Part shown: piece by piece, positions 22,642 through 34,221 of the stretch
Layout: each line of letters starts with the position of its first letter
Numbering within the stretch: the stretch's first letter is position 1
Source of the DNA: Gamarada debralockiae
Taxonomy: Eukaryota; Ascomycota; Leotiomycetes; Helotiales; Hyphodiscaceae
Direction of reading: 5' to 3'
DNA length: 48,432 bases
Assembly: GCA_002803225.1 (NCBI GenBank)
Contig: NXFV01001102.1
Location: 1 to 48,432, forward strand
The notes under the pieces: model-generated
What the model was told of the DNA's origin: nothing
The model's database searches: none
Seen by the model: the letters and a program-made list of their open reading frames with translations, nothing else
Position numbers and translations under genes: made by a program

Positions 22642-22920
22642 ATGACCGCAGAAGAAATTCAAAAATGGCTTGCCGAAAACTATTCGCACCACCGATACAC
22701 AAAACGCCAAATTTGGGATTTTCTAAGATACGGTTCCAATAGAGAGGATCCCATATTTATGATTGTTAACAAATACCGCGCCAAGGGTGACCTAAATCGC
22801 TGGGCTATTCTACCTGAAATAAAACCCCAACTTCGCCGATGTTGGAGTGACGCTCCCCTCCACAGCCTCCGTTTCTCCAATCTCCCGGTGACCATCCCAG
22901 CTAGTCCTAGCCGTCTGTGA
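22642..22920 (+). CDS. Small forkhead-like (winged-helix) protein, 92 aa
   Basis: A 92-codon frame starts at an ATG in a strong fungal context (CCCAAAATGACC). Residues 1-60 follow the order of a forkhead domain: helix 1 TAEEIQKWLAENY, helix 2/3 region TKRQIWDFLRYGSNRED (where forkheads have W-Q-N-S-I-R-H-N-L-S), then a wing ending DLNRWAILPE (where forkheads have G-x-x-Y/F-W-x-L). Identity is low and the recognition-helix consensus is not kept, so this is a structural guess. After residue 70 the sequence is basic and Pro/Ser-rich. It lacks the large flanking regions of normal fungal forkhead regulators. It could be a truncated relic, a small new regulator, or chance. Confidence 0.42.
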   Translation: MTAEEIQKWLAENYSHHRYTKRQIWDFLRYGSNREDPIFMIVNKYRAKGDLNRWAILPEIKPQLRRCWSDAPLHSLRFSNLPVTIPASPSRL

Positions 22921-24409
22921 AGCTGTATCGGCAACATTATGCGAGCCCGAACTGAGTCCAAACGTACTTTGAGGAATTTGCATAGCATCTCCGAGAGCAG
23001 GACAAGCTTGTATATTTCGTCACGGTTCGCGGTGGTACAGTCCGTAGTACGATGAGCATGATGTTCTGTACTTAGCTTCCAAATTCTTTTTTCTTCGTCC
23101 GCAGCCAGTTAATGCATTTCTTGCCTTCGCCATTTCGGCCCCTTGAGACATCCGACCAAGACTAAGGAAGCTCCAAATTGTATGGTTCAGCCCCAAATGA
23201 AGACCGAGGGGGTCAGGCTGAGCACTCGGCGCATGTAAATCTTCAATCATCGGAGTGGGTTCCATTTCGCCCGTCCTAAGGTTCTCGGGCGACACGCTTG
23301 GCTTATTTTCAATACATATGTAAACACTTTTCGTACCTCTGGTAACCTAGAATGCGCCGCCCTAATCTCCTTCTCGGACATAGGGTGGCAGCTAATGTGC
23401 GAATTTCCCGACGCACCAATAGAATGAGAAAGGCTGCTAGTAAGATTACAAGTAGCTCTCCCGGTCTTGGTTCACTCTGCAATATCATCTTCTCCACTTG
23501 ATGTGCTCAATGTGCCATGCTCCACAGCCCACTCAGTACAGCACTTCAAATAGACTTTTCTCAAGGTGCTGCAGAACAATCCAACTCGCTACAGTTAATT
23601 TCAACAGCTGTCATAGCTCCAAGCAAGATTAGTTGGTCCAATTGCCAGGGTGAACAATAAAGCCGGAAAAGGTCGCTCCGCGCCTCTCTTTAGCAATCCC
23701 CCGACCTGTATAGGAGTCGCGCACATGCGATCTATATCGATGCGAACATCCAGGGAGGGATGGACCTGAACATCTGACAATGTTATGAATATTGCCATAT
23801 AATGACACGCCATCATTATCAATGATTAGTTGTTCCTATTCCCTCTATTCAATAAAGCGCAAATGAAGGTATAACTACAAATTATCTCCTGTTACAACCT
23901 CTGAACAGCTGGGATGAGAGTGCTTAGTATTGTCTAATCTGCAGACGGGGTTAATATATTCCTCTACTGGGATAATTCTCTTCTCTTCTTGACGAGTTTC
24001 TGGTTCAAATTTCCTTCGCCAGACGATCATACACTGTGGATAAAGTCTCGTCCGAGCTGTGAAGCAGCAATAAACTAGTAAACTCCATTTTCTACAAATC
24101 GCGAGCTAGCCATATTTCTATCTATATGCAGTGAAAAAGGTTGTGCGGGGGAATATTGGGAAATAAAGATGACGTTGTATCCAGACCCCCTAGCACTGCC
24201 TAATACAAAACTAACAGCGCCAAAAACCCCTTCCAAGCACAAGAAGGGAAGTTACGAAATTTTGAATGAGATGGGAAACCAATTTACACCCAAATCCAAT
24301 TTCAACCTGGCCCCGATGAACATTAACAGCCAATACACGGCGAACGGCAGGTCATGACTTGTGACTCGCTCATGGTTGTCCACCTCTGCCAACTCTCACT
24401 ATCTCTCAA
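22921..24409. other. Intergenic, possible short decayed gene
   Basis: Minus-strand frames at 23309-23497 (with one hydrophobic stretch, LLVILLAAFLILLV) and 23020-23295 might be parts of one small membrane protein. No intron joins them in phase, so I do not call a gene. The rest shows nothing recognisable. Confidence 0.45.
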
Positions 24410-26077
24410 TTAGAACTTCTTCTTGAGGCTGGCGCCAACAGCAAAATATCGTGCAAACAGGACAAATGTCGAGGCCGCCATCAACATGACTCCTGCAAAA
24501 ACCTTTACACCAATAAATTTGCCATTCTCGTGTGATATGATAGCCCCACAAACAGGGCTGGTGAAGAGAGCACCCCAGGACGACATAAAGAGATAGAGAC
24601 CCTGTCGATGCCCGATCTTGCTCGGAGGGGAGATCTGAGCTACAAGAGCGGGACCCAGCGAGATGAATGCACCAGAACCGAACCCGAAGAGCGCAGCGAA
24701 GACTATTAATGCGGCATTACTTGATGCTGGGATCCATAGGGCGACTGTCACAATACTCGTGAAGTAGGAAATTACGACGAAGATGTTGAATCGTCCGATC
24801 TTGTCTGAAATATATCCAGGAATAATTCGTCCAAATAGACTGTATGGTGCGTCAATTATGCATTCAACTTTCATAGAACCAACATAAAGAACCTGCTCCA
24901 ACGTTGCAAAACTGCACTCACCTTGCTGAATTTAGTATTGGAACTAAATAATTCGCCAGAGATGGCGACATTCCTGAGCTAATGGCTTGGAGAATAATAT
25001 AGTTGATAGGACTGAATAAGCCGAACATTTGTAAGAGGCCGCCCACCGCGACGAGAGCAAAAGTTGTCTCTGAAAGAGGCTCGAAGAATTCCTTGGCTGT
25101 GAAAGGATCATGTTTGACGGGTGATGTACGGGACTTGACTGTCACGCTGGCGAAAACGAGCATGCCTAGGATCAGAAAGGCTGAAGCTCTCATCGCCCAC
25201 CCAAACCCAACTTCGTGAATGAGACGGTTGACCATGATGGGGAATATGACTCCTCCAGTGCTCGAGCCACTCATCGCAATGCCAAATGCCATTCCTCGTT
25301 TTGCATGGAACCAACTGCTGAGAGCACTTATAGCTTTAATGTAGAGACAATCAGAATGTAGTTCTCCAGTTTGCGAATAGAGTGTGGTTCTTCGAGGTAT
25401 ACATACCAGGTGTGAATATGCAGCTCGCCCCAATTGCACTAACAATTCCTTGGGAGAGGAGAAACTGATAATATTTTGATGAAATTGATGCCATCATCAA
25501 GCCGAAGACGTGTGCGAATGACCCTAAGATTATGATATATCGTGGCCCAAAGCGATCATAGACTTGTCCAACAAATGGCCCCTAGCGGAGAGATGAGCAT
25601 GGCTTCTTTTGTGGTGGATGCCTTGGATATATAATACGTACCATGAATAACATGAAGAAGACCTCTAGCGACGTAATCCATGATACAGTACTCGTTGAGT
25701 AGATTTTCAACTGGTTGCTCTGGTAATGTGCCTGGAATACCCCAATGCCCTTGATGTTTATTAGTTTTAAAAGAGTTAATCAAGGGGGCAACCTCACTAT
25801 TGATCCATCCGTAACAACCAAATGAACAACACCATGTACCCACTAGCACCATCCAAGCATCAAGACCTCCATCAGGAGGAGCATCCACAGTCACAGACGG
25901 AAACTTTTCTCGAGGGCCGCGCTCAATGTCTGAGGAATCCATGACGATGGGCGAAGAGGACGAGCCGTTATTGTCATTGGCAGACTCAGGTTCCATAGAA
26001 CGCAGTCCTAGCTGTTCTAGCGTGTCCATGTTATCTCTATCGCTCGAGGTCAGATCTTTGGTTTTTGGTTCACCCAT
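24410..26077 (-). CDS. MFS transporter, monocarboxylate-carrier (SLC16-like) family
   Basis: Five exons, 26077-25793, 25749-25642, 25581-25407, 25333-24922 and 24839-24410, give 469 residues. The start is ATG 26075-26077. A hydrophilic N-terminus is followed by APPDGGLDAWMVLVGTW, the conserved [D/E]G[G/S][W/F/L]-W motif before TM1 in this family. Next come IGVFQAHYQSN, SWITSLEVFFMLFMGPFVG, YDRFGPRY and the half-way block AISALSSWFHAKRGMAFGIAMSGSSTGG, then GRIIPGYISDKIGRFN in TM8-9. Introns 2-4 splice cleanly. The first intron has a perfect-looking donor (GTGAGG, 25797) that gives the wrong phase by one base; the in-phase donor is GTTGCC at 25792. The protein should sit in the plasma membrane and import or export monocarboxylates or related acids, without a known substrate. 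Confidence 0.85.
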
Positions 26078-28419
26078 GCTTCCCCGACTAGCTGCTACTG
26101 CGCTGGAATATTGCAATCCTCAGAAGGGAGGGCATTTGGCACGCATATATAGTATTGGGACCAGTATTTGTATATGATAGTGTTATAGACTCCCTTGGAA
26201 CCAATAATGGCCGTGTCGATGAAAAAAACTCCGCAAGCTCCACCCAATTTCTCTTTTTGGCGCGCTTTTCGCTTTTCCTCCGATAATGTCTAACATTTGT
26301 AGGCATGTGGGTGGACCCGCTTTGGCCTTAAGAGGGTCTTATTAATATGTTGCTTTAGTAGTCTCGTTTCCTTTCATTTGTGCCAGACGACTAAATGGTT
26401 CGGGGTTTTCTTTGGTTTCGGATTATTGAAGTAAAACACCGAAGCTGAGTAAAATACCGAGGCCCCCACAATTGTACTACAATAATAGTTAAGATGCTAA
26501 GCTGTATCAAGGTAGTCATTCCACATCGTTAGTATTAATCACGCTCCAGTAAGATCCATTATATAATCATTAGACAAGGGGTATCAGAGGTCACTTATCA
26601 GATCATGATCAATCAGCTAATGCAAGCAGCTGTAATCGCTGCAATCTCTTTGGGACTTTATTCGATCTGATTTTTCTCCCAACGCGGCAGATCTGCTTTT
26701 GGGTGGTGGGTTGGTGATGCTAAATTGACTTTAGAGAATATTCAGTCACTCCAGCTTTGTCCGCGTCAGATTTTGGTGCTGGAAAGGTTCAGTTTTGCAG
26801 CCTCCAGATAAGCCGAACTTGATTTGTGAAGTGTTGTAAATTGGCAGGAGTCTTTGATGATCCAAATCCCTAAAGTACTTCGATGATATTTTCATAGAAC
26901 CAAGTCTGTAAAGCCAGTTGTAGAGCTCTTGAGGTAAAAAGGTTCAGAAGTATCAATTGTAGTCCTGGGTTGGGGGGTATGAGATCAGTGTTAAGTGAGG
27001 CGATTGAGGGAGAAAGTGAGAATCTGAGACAGGGAGTGAATAGGATAAGTCTTCAGATTTAAGGACTGAGATGTGGCCCACACTCGAGCCAAAACTGTCA
27101 CGTCTCTCCAGATCTAGAATTTGGTGCCTGCTAAGCGAGGTATTCAGATTTCTTCTGAAGAGCAAGAGGGATCTCTAGATTCTGACTTCTCGCAAACCGC
27201 TAATATCAACAGCATCTAGATTCTAATCAACCACCTCTTTAGCACCATCAGGCTCAACGCCACGTGCCATAAGTGGCAATTGAAACAATTATCAAAATTA
27301 TGTCTGGAGCAAGGGTGCTGGCGGGGACACTCCTCCTGGCACTAGAGGTGAATGAGCGGGATCCAGTTTACATCAACGAGAATGTGAGCGAGGGTGTCGA
27401 AATTGTGAAGGAAGCAACATAGAAGCCGGACGAAGGAAATCGGTTAAAGGAGAAGTCTGAATGACCTCTTTCTTTTCATACGCAATATCGCAACTAATCG
27501 CAACCTCCTGTTTCCACTGGGCGGTAGAGGGTGAGTTATTAATGGAGGGGCAAATTGTGCGAGACTAGAAACTTCTACTGGGAGCTCCCTGTTAGGAGTA
27601 ACAAAGGACAATGCCAGAAGAAAATAACAAGTGTTCAGCCGATGAGAGTCCCAGATACCCAGCCGGCGCAGCGCATTCAGCCAATAATTGCAGCGGTGAG
27701 CTCACCGGATTTATGGTTTATCGGTATTTGGGAGTGCAGCAACGGCGTAGCCGCGTAGGTCCGTGGGATAGAACAGGGAAGTAGACTGAGTTTGCAACTG
27801 GGGATATAAGAAGAGAGAACGGACTCTTGCACTTTGCAATAATTGATGGCAGGGATCTCTATTTTGCCAACTGGATAGAGGGTGGTGTTTTTCCTCCGAA
27901 GCCGCGTTATTTATTGACGTCGGAGAAGCGTCGTCATCGCTAAACCAAATTTGGCGGTATCACGTGATTGGTGACCCCGCCAAAAGGGAGGGAGTGCTCA
28001 AGTCCTTCCAGTAAACCGTTCAAGTGCCTTGCATGTGGGTTGCATTTAATCTATCGAGAAGGTCTTATTATTCAACTTGGAAAGCGATTCCGATTTTCAA
28101 GACGAAAGTGGTCAAGCTTCCGAGTTCAGGGGCTCTCGAAAGCCGGAACCATTCCGAATCTCGGCAGCTACGTCGCGGCGTATCACTTTAACCTGTTAGT
28201 CTTGCAGCCGTCTGACGGAGGACTTACTTTACGTATATCTTCTACAGCATCAACTACTTGTATATATAGAACGTCGTTCCATGATTTGCTTTTACTGACT
28301 TCTATCGAACAGTACCCATAGACCTCATCTTCGGACGTGAAAGTCGCAAGTTCTTCGTTAGTCTCCTCTTAGCTCTTGCCATTCTCATTGCCGAGCACCT
28401 CATCCCCCTCCTATTTGAC
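26078..28419. other. Long divergent intergenic region
   Basis: About 2.3 kb between divergently transcribed genes. Open frames at 26953-27165, 27555-27758 and 27968-28321 lack domains or proper starts. A short ATG frame at 27301-27423 (40 codons) is too small to judge. It contains the nested palindrome at 27951-27983 and a TGACGTCGG word near 27915. Confidence 0.55.
27951..27983. promoter_or_regulatory. Nested palindrome: TTGGCGG ... ATCACGTGAT ... CCGCCAA
   Basis: Perfect 7-bp arms TTGGCGG (27951-27957) and CCGCCAA (27977-27983) enclose a perfect 10-bp palindrome ATCACGTGAT (27959-27968) with a CACGTG E-box core. It lies about 440 bp upstream of the FAD monooxygenase ATG. CACGTG is bound by bHLH factors; CGG/CCG half-sites are bound by Zn2Cys6 factors. 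Its role is inferred. Confidence 0.4.
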
Positions 28420-30587
28420 ATGATGGCTGAGAACGTCGATATTTTTATTTGCGGAAGTGGTGAGATGAGAAGTTTCCTTATTTTATCCAAAATCCATGAT
28501 CTCTATTCCGAAGATGCGCTTCGAGCAACTGCATGTCTTAACCATAGTATTTCAGATCCGACATCTTCATTCATAAACTCATATTAATTCCGAATTTTCT
28601 TTCACAGGATCTGCTGGATTATGTGCAGCTACCTGGCTCGCAAGATATGGTGTTCGTTGCAAGATCGTTGACTCGAGGTCAGGGCCGTTAGATGTTGGCC
28701 AAGCGGACGGTGTCCAATGTCGAACAGTTGAAGTCTTTGACAGCTTCAACATTGCCGAAGAGCTTTTGCGTGAAGCTTATCATGTCCTCGAAGTTACATT
28801 TTGGGGATCTAGTGCTGCAGGTATTTCTCGCACGAGGAGAACAGCAGACACAATGCCAGGACTGTCACACCAACCTCACGTGATCTTGAACCAAGCTCGC
28901 GTAAACGCCATGCTTCTCGATGCGATGCACCGCTTCAATGGGCAGGGTGTCGATTATGGATATAGCGTGAAGAGTGTTGAAGTGGACAATCGAAGTTATC
29001 GGGATGCGGATGCATATCCCGTGACTGTAGTCACTGAAAGTGGTGGGAAGGAAGAGATATTCCATGCAAAATACGTTTTGGTAAGAACACTTGTTAGTTC
29101 ATGGCGTATTTATTGCTAATTATGTTCAGGGATGCGATGGTGCACACAGTGCTGTACGCAAATCACTCGGATTCAAGATGGTTGGAGATAGCACCGATGC
29201 AGTGTGGGGTGTGATGGATGTTTACCCACAGACCGATTTCCCCGATATCAGAAAGAAAGCTGTTTTGCAATCGCATGCCGGGACCCTGATGATTATACCC
29301 CGAGAAGGCGGTTCTTTGGCTCGATTCTACATCGAGCTTCCAGCTGGGACGAAAGCGAAAGACGTCACACTTGACGATCTCTGCTCAACTGCCCGCAAAA
29401 TCTTCCATCCCTACAAAATGAACTTTGGAGGGTTCTTCTGGTGGTCTGCTTATTCCATTGGCCAACGACTCGCCGATAACTTCTCAAAGGATAACAGAGT
29501 CTTCCTGACAGGTGATGCTTGCCATACACATTCTCCTAAGGCAGGCCAGGGAATGAACACAAGTTTACAGGACGGATACAATATTGGATGGAAGTTAGCT
29601 GCAGTCATCCAAGGACAAGCCACTCCAGATTTACTCAAGACGTACATCGTAGAACGGCAAAAGGTTGCAGCAGACCTCATTGCATTCGATCGGGAACTCA
29701 CCGGCATATTGCATTCGAAGACCGCCAATGGCAACCTCCAGCAAGACTTCAGTGATCATTTCATTAAATCCGGTCGATATATGGCTGGTTTAACAGCAAC
29801 CTATGAGGACTCCAGTATTACTCGTGCACAATGGAGTACTCAGAGCCTCGCAACAAATCTAAAAGTAGGAATGCGCTTCCCGAGCACGCAAGTGGTGCGA
29901 TTTTGTGATGCGAAAGCAATGCAGCTTGTCAAAGCACTACCGGCGGACGGACGCTGGAGGATCGTGGTATTTGCTGGAGATATTAGGTATGAGGCGTCCA
30001 CGCAAAGATTGAAAAAGGTAAGTGGTAGGCTTCTCGGAAGCTTTGCAAGTGACTAACGAGATCAGCTGGTCGATTATCTAGCTTCGAAGGATGGCCCAAT
30101 TGGGATGTATACTCCTCCTGATCGCGACATCGATAGCTTAATTGAACCCATCGTAGTTCTCTTCGGCGATCGTGTGAAGACGGAGCAGGAGCAAATACCA
30201 GATTTTTTCTGGCCAGTAACTGGCAAATGGGGAATACGGGGTATGTGTCTCCGTCAGGACTTCCAATGCTGCTCATACTGATCCCAATTTAGATTTGCAC
30301 AAAGTATATATCGACGATGAGAGCTATAATAGTGGACACGGTAAAGCCTACGAATTTTATGGCGTTGACCCAATACAAGGGGCAGTTGTAATTGTCCGTC
30401 CAGATCAATGTGGGTTCTTCCATTCCGAACAGTGATTTGACTCAACTGATAGAGTATAGATGTGTCTATGGTGCTTCCTACCGAAGAACAGGGGGAATAC
30501 GAACACCGAGTAATAGGAAATTTCTTTTCTCGGTTCTGTACGCAGATACATGGGTCAAGAGGAGGAACACAGGACACTCAGAACTGA
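28420..30587 (+). CDS. FAD-dependent aromatic-ring monooxygenase (phenol 2-monooxygenase type)
   Basis: Six exons, 28420-28459, 28608-29080, 29130-30017, 30066-30240, 30293-30409 and 30460-30587, give 606 residues, the usual size for this family. The N-terminal FAD dinucleotide loop is FICGSGSAGLCAATWLARYG (GxGxxG at residues 12-17). It is followed by DGVQCRTVEVFDSF, the conserved GCDGAHSAVRK (DG at 174-175), and GDACHTHSPKAGQGMNTSLQ (from residue 299), which binds the FAD ribityl and holds the active site. The C-terminal thioredoxin-like domain ends with VVIVRPDQYVSMVL. Such enzymes use NADPH and O2 to ortho-hydroxylate phenols to catechols or hydroquinones in the cytosol. All five introns are GT-AG and in phase. 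Its 3' end meets the glutathionyl-hydroquinone reductase gene after 216 bp. It appears intact. Confidence 0.93.
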
Positions 30588-30803
30588 ATGATGGCAAATA
30601 CGCGGCATGCGTCTTTCAGTTCATGTGGGCTGGCCGAAAGACTAAGACGAAAGGTCTTTGGAGGCGCCCCATGTCTGATAGGGAAATAATTAAAAGGGGA
30701 CCAGTTGATTATCAATATTTGCATTTAACCGAAAGGACGCAAAGTCCACCCACATGGCATGTCGATAATGTAGAGATATTTGAAGATAAATTTTGAAATT
30801 TTT

Positions 30804-31887
30804 CTACAAGGGTAACTTGACTCCGCCGACTCTCAGCTCACTCCAATCGAGTTCAACGCCTTCCTCGATATTTGGAATAGGGCCCATAGGCGTGATCGCT
30901 TTCGGATTTATATCTCCATGACTTTTCGTATACTGATCAAAAGTATTAACAGTTATTCATCGAAATTCCGTATGGGCACTCACATTTTCCTTGATATGGC
31001 GAAAATCCGTCGTTTCCTTAAACCCAGGTACATTCCAAAATAAATTCTTCATCCACTCATTCAGCAACGGATAGTCGTGGCGTATAGTCCCGAGATTGCA
31101 TTTGAAATGTTGCACGTAAACTGTGTCGAATCTGATGAGCGTAGGATAAAGTCGTATGTCCAGCTCAGTCAGCTCCTTCCCAAGTACATATGGTCCACCG
31201 TTCTTTGAGAGCAGTTCCTCCAAGCGATTGAGTGCCTTGAAGACGGGCATAACGTTCTTGTCGTACGTCGCCTGATCCGGTGCAAATCCAGCTTTGTAAA
31301 CACCAGTATTCAGATCGTCCTGCATCCATTTCCCAACCTCGTCGATCTCCTTCCTCAAATGTTCTGGGTAGTAGTCCCTCTTCTTATATTCGTCTGGTAG
31401 TATCGAGTTGAACCCAGTGTTCAAGTTTCGCAGAAGTTCCAAACTTTCGTTGTTGACCAACTGATTCGTCTTCTTATCCCATAATACTGGCACGCTGTAT
31501 CTGCCCTTATAATCCTTCTTCTCCTTGAAGTACACTTCGTGTAGATATTTGCTCCCAAATAGGTGATCCTCAGTTGACCCTTCGTATGGGTCATCTGAAG
31601 TTGGGAACTTCCATCCCGGCCACCCCTTGTCGTCTCCCTTGGGATATGGCTTTACGATCGAGAGGTCGATAATGTCTGTGAAACCTTTAAGGTGTCGGAT
31701 CAGATTGGCACGATGCGCGAAGGGACAGAAGAGTCCTGCGATACACAAGTTAGCCGATTCATGATAATAGTAGTGAGATTTACAGACCGATATACATATG
31801 ATACCTCCCCTTCTCAGGTGGGAATTGGCCACCGTCTTCGATTACGCCGTGCCAGGATCCATCCTTGAACGTTGATTCAGAGCTCAT
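30804..31887 (-). CDS. Glutathionyl-hydroquinone reductase (omega/xi-class GST, ECM4-like)
   Basis: Three exons, 31887-31788, 31735-30984 and 30932-30804, give 326 residues. The introns (31736-31787 and 30933-30983) are in phase. The thioredoxin-fold active site is LFCPFAHRANL with catalytic Cys37 (family C-P-W-A-H-R). Other xi-class landmarks are the YSVPVLWDKK strand, NNESLELLRNLNTGFN (the N-E-S glutathione gamma-Glu site), and the C-terminal helical domain ending KSHGDINPKAITPMGP. The last exon is needed to finish the family's C-terminus. The enzyme reduces glutathionyl-hydroquinones to free hydroquinones in the cytosol, a clean-up step in quinone or phenol metabolism. That fits the phenol-hydroxylase-type gene that converges on it. 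Confidence 0.93.
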
Positions 31888-32837
31888 GCTGATGTGCCTT
31901 CGTATCTGTGGTGTTCGCTGTAGGGATTGAGCAGCGAGCTTTATTGTTGTCTATGGAGGAGTTGGCATTGATGTTGGCCTAATGATGGCGTGAGAGGGGC
32001 ATCGGATGACGGAGCATGGTCGAATTCCGGTGGCGTCAACAGCCTCGTCTGCAAGGCTACTAGTAGCCAGAAACCCCTATAAACCAACCGAAAGCCCCTC
32101 GGAATGTTCTCAAATTTTGTCTTTCAACACATTCTTGCACAAGGTGCGATGATTAGCTCTAGATCCCTGTTTCTGTTTATTTCATACCCTTCAACAACGG
32201 TTCTCGCCATTTCTAAGCAGTAGTTGCGTATGAAGTGTGTCCTCTAAAGTCGGACGTTGGATCTTCTTTATTATAAGATTTAAGACCCTTCAGTCCTCCG
32301 TCCGACTGTTAGCGTCTTTGACTCCAACCTAGATCGGAAACAGATGTTGAGATAGCGAAAAGAAGTGGGTTATAATTGTATAATCTCTCACGTGACTGTC
32401 CATTTACCCCGCATGTTGTCCTCGTTTGCAAACCTCGTTTCATGCTAAGGCAAATCGTAATCATGTAAATATAAATACTCCAAAGTACAACTGGCTGTTG
32501 TCAAGAGAATAACGTGTACCTGTATGCGACAGCAACGAATCGGACCAAGCTCTTTTCAGGGTAGTGGACTGAAGATCTGCACTTCATCTCAAACAAGTGT
32601 CGAATCAGACGATACTGTATAGTAAAATCATGTATATTGATATATCTCTAAGGAAGGAAGATTGGAGGGTAGCCAGAACCCAAGATATGTGTACACAACC
32701 GTTGCCATAGCAACCAGCGCATCTGACAACAAGTCACACATGAAACAGTGTTGAAGATACTGTAGTTAAGTGTTTTTGACTTCTCGTCGACACTCGCTTA
32801 TATTTGCGGAGGGGCCTTGGCGAGGTATCAATAGTGA
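31888..32837. other. Intergenic
   Basis: Promoter side of the GST gene and 5' side of the acyltransferase relic. No gene or repeat recognised. Confidence 0.6.
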
Positions 32838-34221
32838 TGACTCCAAAACTTTCCGCTTCGCCTCCACCTGCCTCCTGGCCGACCTATCAGTCCCTTAAAA
32901 TGGTACTTTCTACTATGCTTCTCCATCGTTGTGGTTGCTTCATCCCTTCAGAGCCGGAGAACCCGTCTTCTCTGCGCTGTGCCAATTCTTACATTGCTCA
33001 GCCAATTCCATAAATGTTATGCTGGAGAACCCAAAGTAGACTACCCACTCAACCTGTGGTTGATGTGGATCTTTTCGAGATACATTGATATCAGTCCGAT
33101 TAGAACCAGCGGCAAGATGTAGAAGCTCAAATACATACAAGAAAATCCGTCTAGGAAAGATACACACGACGGAAAGGACAAAGTGAGAGAATATTTGAGA
33201 GATAGAAGTCTTGTAACCAGGTTGAAGAGGGGTTTCTCTCTATGGACGACTTTGAGAGGTGTCGGATGGAATTGGAAGATTAAATACATGAAGGTTCATG
33301 GGAGTTCTCGAGTACATGTGATATTTCTTCCCCGTATCACCCGGCTCTTAATTTTGAGATGAGTAGATGGCTATCTACTAGCTGAGAAGCCCAATTGATC
33401 CTGGAAACAGCCTTGTTGGATCATTCCTGTTCTCTGCACTCCTGAAGAAGATTTCAGCCAAAATGATTCTGGATATGATCTTCTATCTACGATCGAGGTT
33501 GCCTTTCGGTGGTCCCCTCCCACTAATTGATCTTTCCCAAGCACCACTTTCTCACCAGCTTGTTCTGAGCTGCCTACCCGTGTATGCATATTTTCGTTGG
33601 AGCTCACATACTTCTACCAGCTTGTGCCGTTAATGTTTTTAGGCCTACACATTCATGAACCCAGGGATGGGTCGTTTTTATTCGGTGATCTGTCTGAAGC
33701 ATACACAGTGGGCCAGGCTTGGCCCCGAACATGTCATCAAATCTTACGGGTGAGATCCATCCCATAGCTTCTTCATTGCCAATCTAACTTTGTCCACAGA
33801 GTGTGTACGTTTCTTGTGGCGTCTTTGACGGAATTTCTCGGCATACGTGAACGCACCTCACTTCACCGCGATATAACGCTGATTGTTGGCTTTACCATCT
33901 CGGGAATCATTCATACTCTGGAAAATGTAACCTTCCTTATCCACTGAGTTATGAAAGATACTTCCTGTTCTTCGCTGTTTAGCCATTGGCTATCATCTTC
34001 AAGGATGGAGTCATGGCTGTGGGTTGAAGGCTTGGAATAAAGGCCTCTCGTAAGTGCATCCTCCTTTTCCCAGCCGGCAGATTAGAAGCTGACTTCCCGA
34101 AGGGAGGTCAAAGACGCTAGGGTACACATGGACTGTAGTTTGGATCACGTTCTCAGTTCAAGCATTCTTCCTTCAGACGTCTTCGGAGGATCTGGACCCC
34201 CGTCTCCAGAGTGGATCGTGA
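32838..34221 (+). pseudogene. Wax-synthase-like MBOAT acyltransferase, decayed
   Basis: Fragments in the right order match the fungal wax-synthase/long-chain-alcohol acyltransferase family (MBOAT, PF13813 type): LPPGRPISPLKWYFLLCFSI (about 32850), KVDYPLNLWLMWIFSRYIDI, RLKRGFSLWTTLRGVGWNWK (about 33220-33280, the RGxGWNW motif), LFGDLSEAYTVGQAWPRTCH (about 33680), a GT-AG intron 33749-33800, then GFTISGIIHTL (about 33895; the His is the family catalytic residue), GYTWTVVWITFSVQAFF and the stop at 34219. The frame is broken by TAG at 33120, a frameshift at a T4 run (33591-33594), TAG at 33980 and TGA at 34025, the last two at positions expected to be Gln and Trp. The family transfers acyl groups from CoA to alcohols in the ER membrane, often in metabolite clusters. 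This copy is very probably dead. A 36-bp in-phase intron (33119-33154) could remove the first stop. Confidence 0.75.

Noticed and set aside
23020..23497. Two minus-strand frames as one membrane protein
   Set aside because: The obvious GT-AG pair (about 23294-23327) joins them out of phase and no family is recognisable.
27968..28321. Plus-strand frame of 117 codons before the FAD monooxygenase
   Set aside because: It starts at a non-ATG codon, has no domain, and covers the promoter and 5' leader of the next gene.
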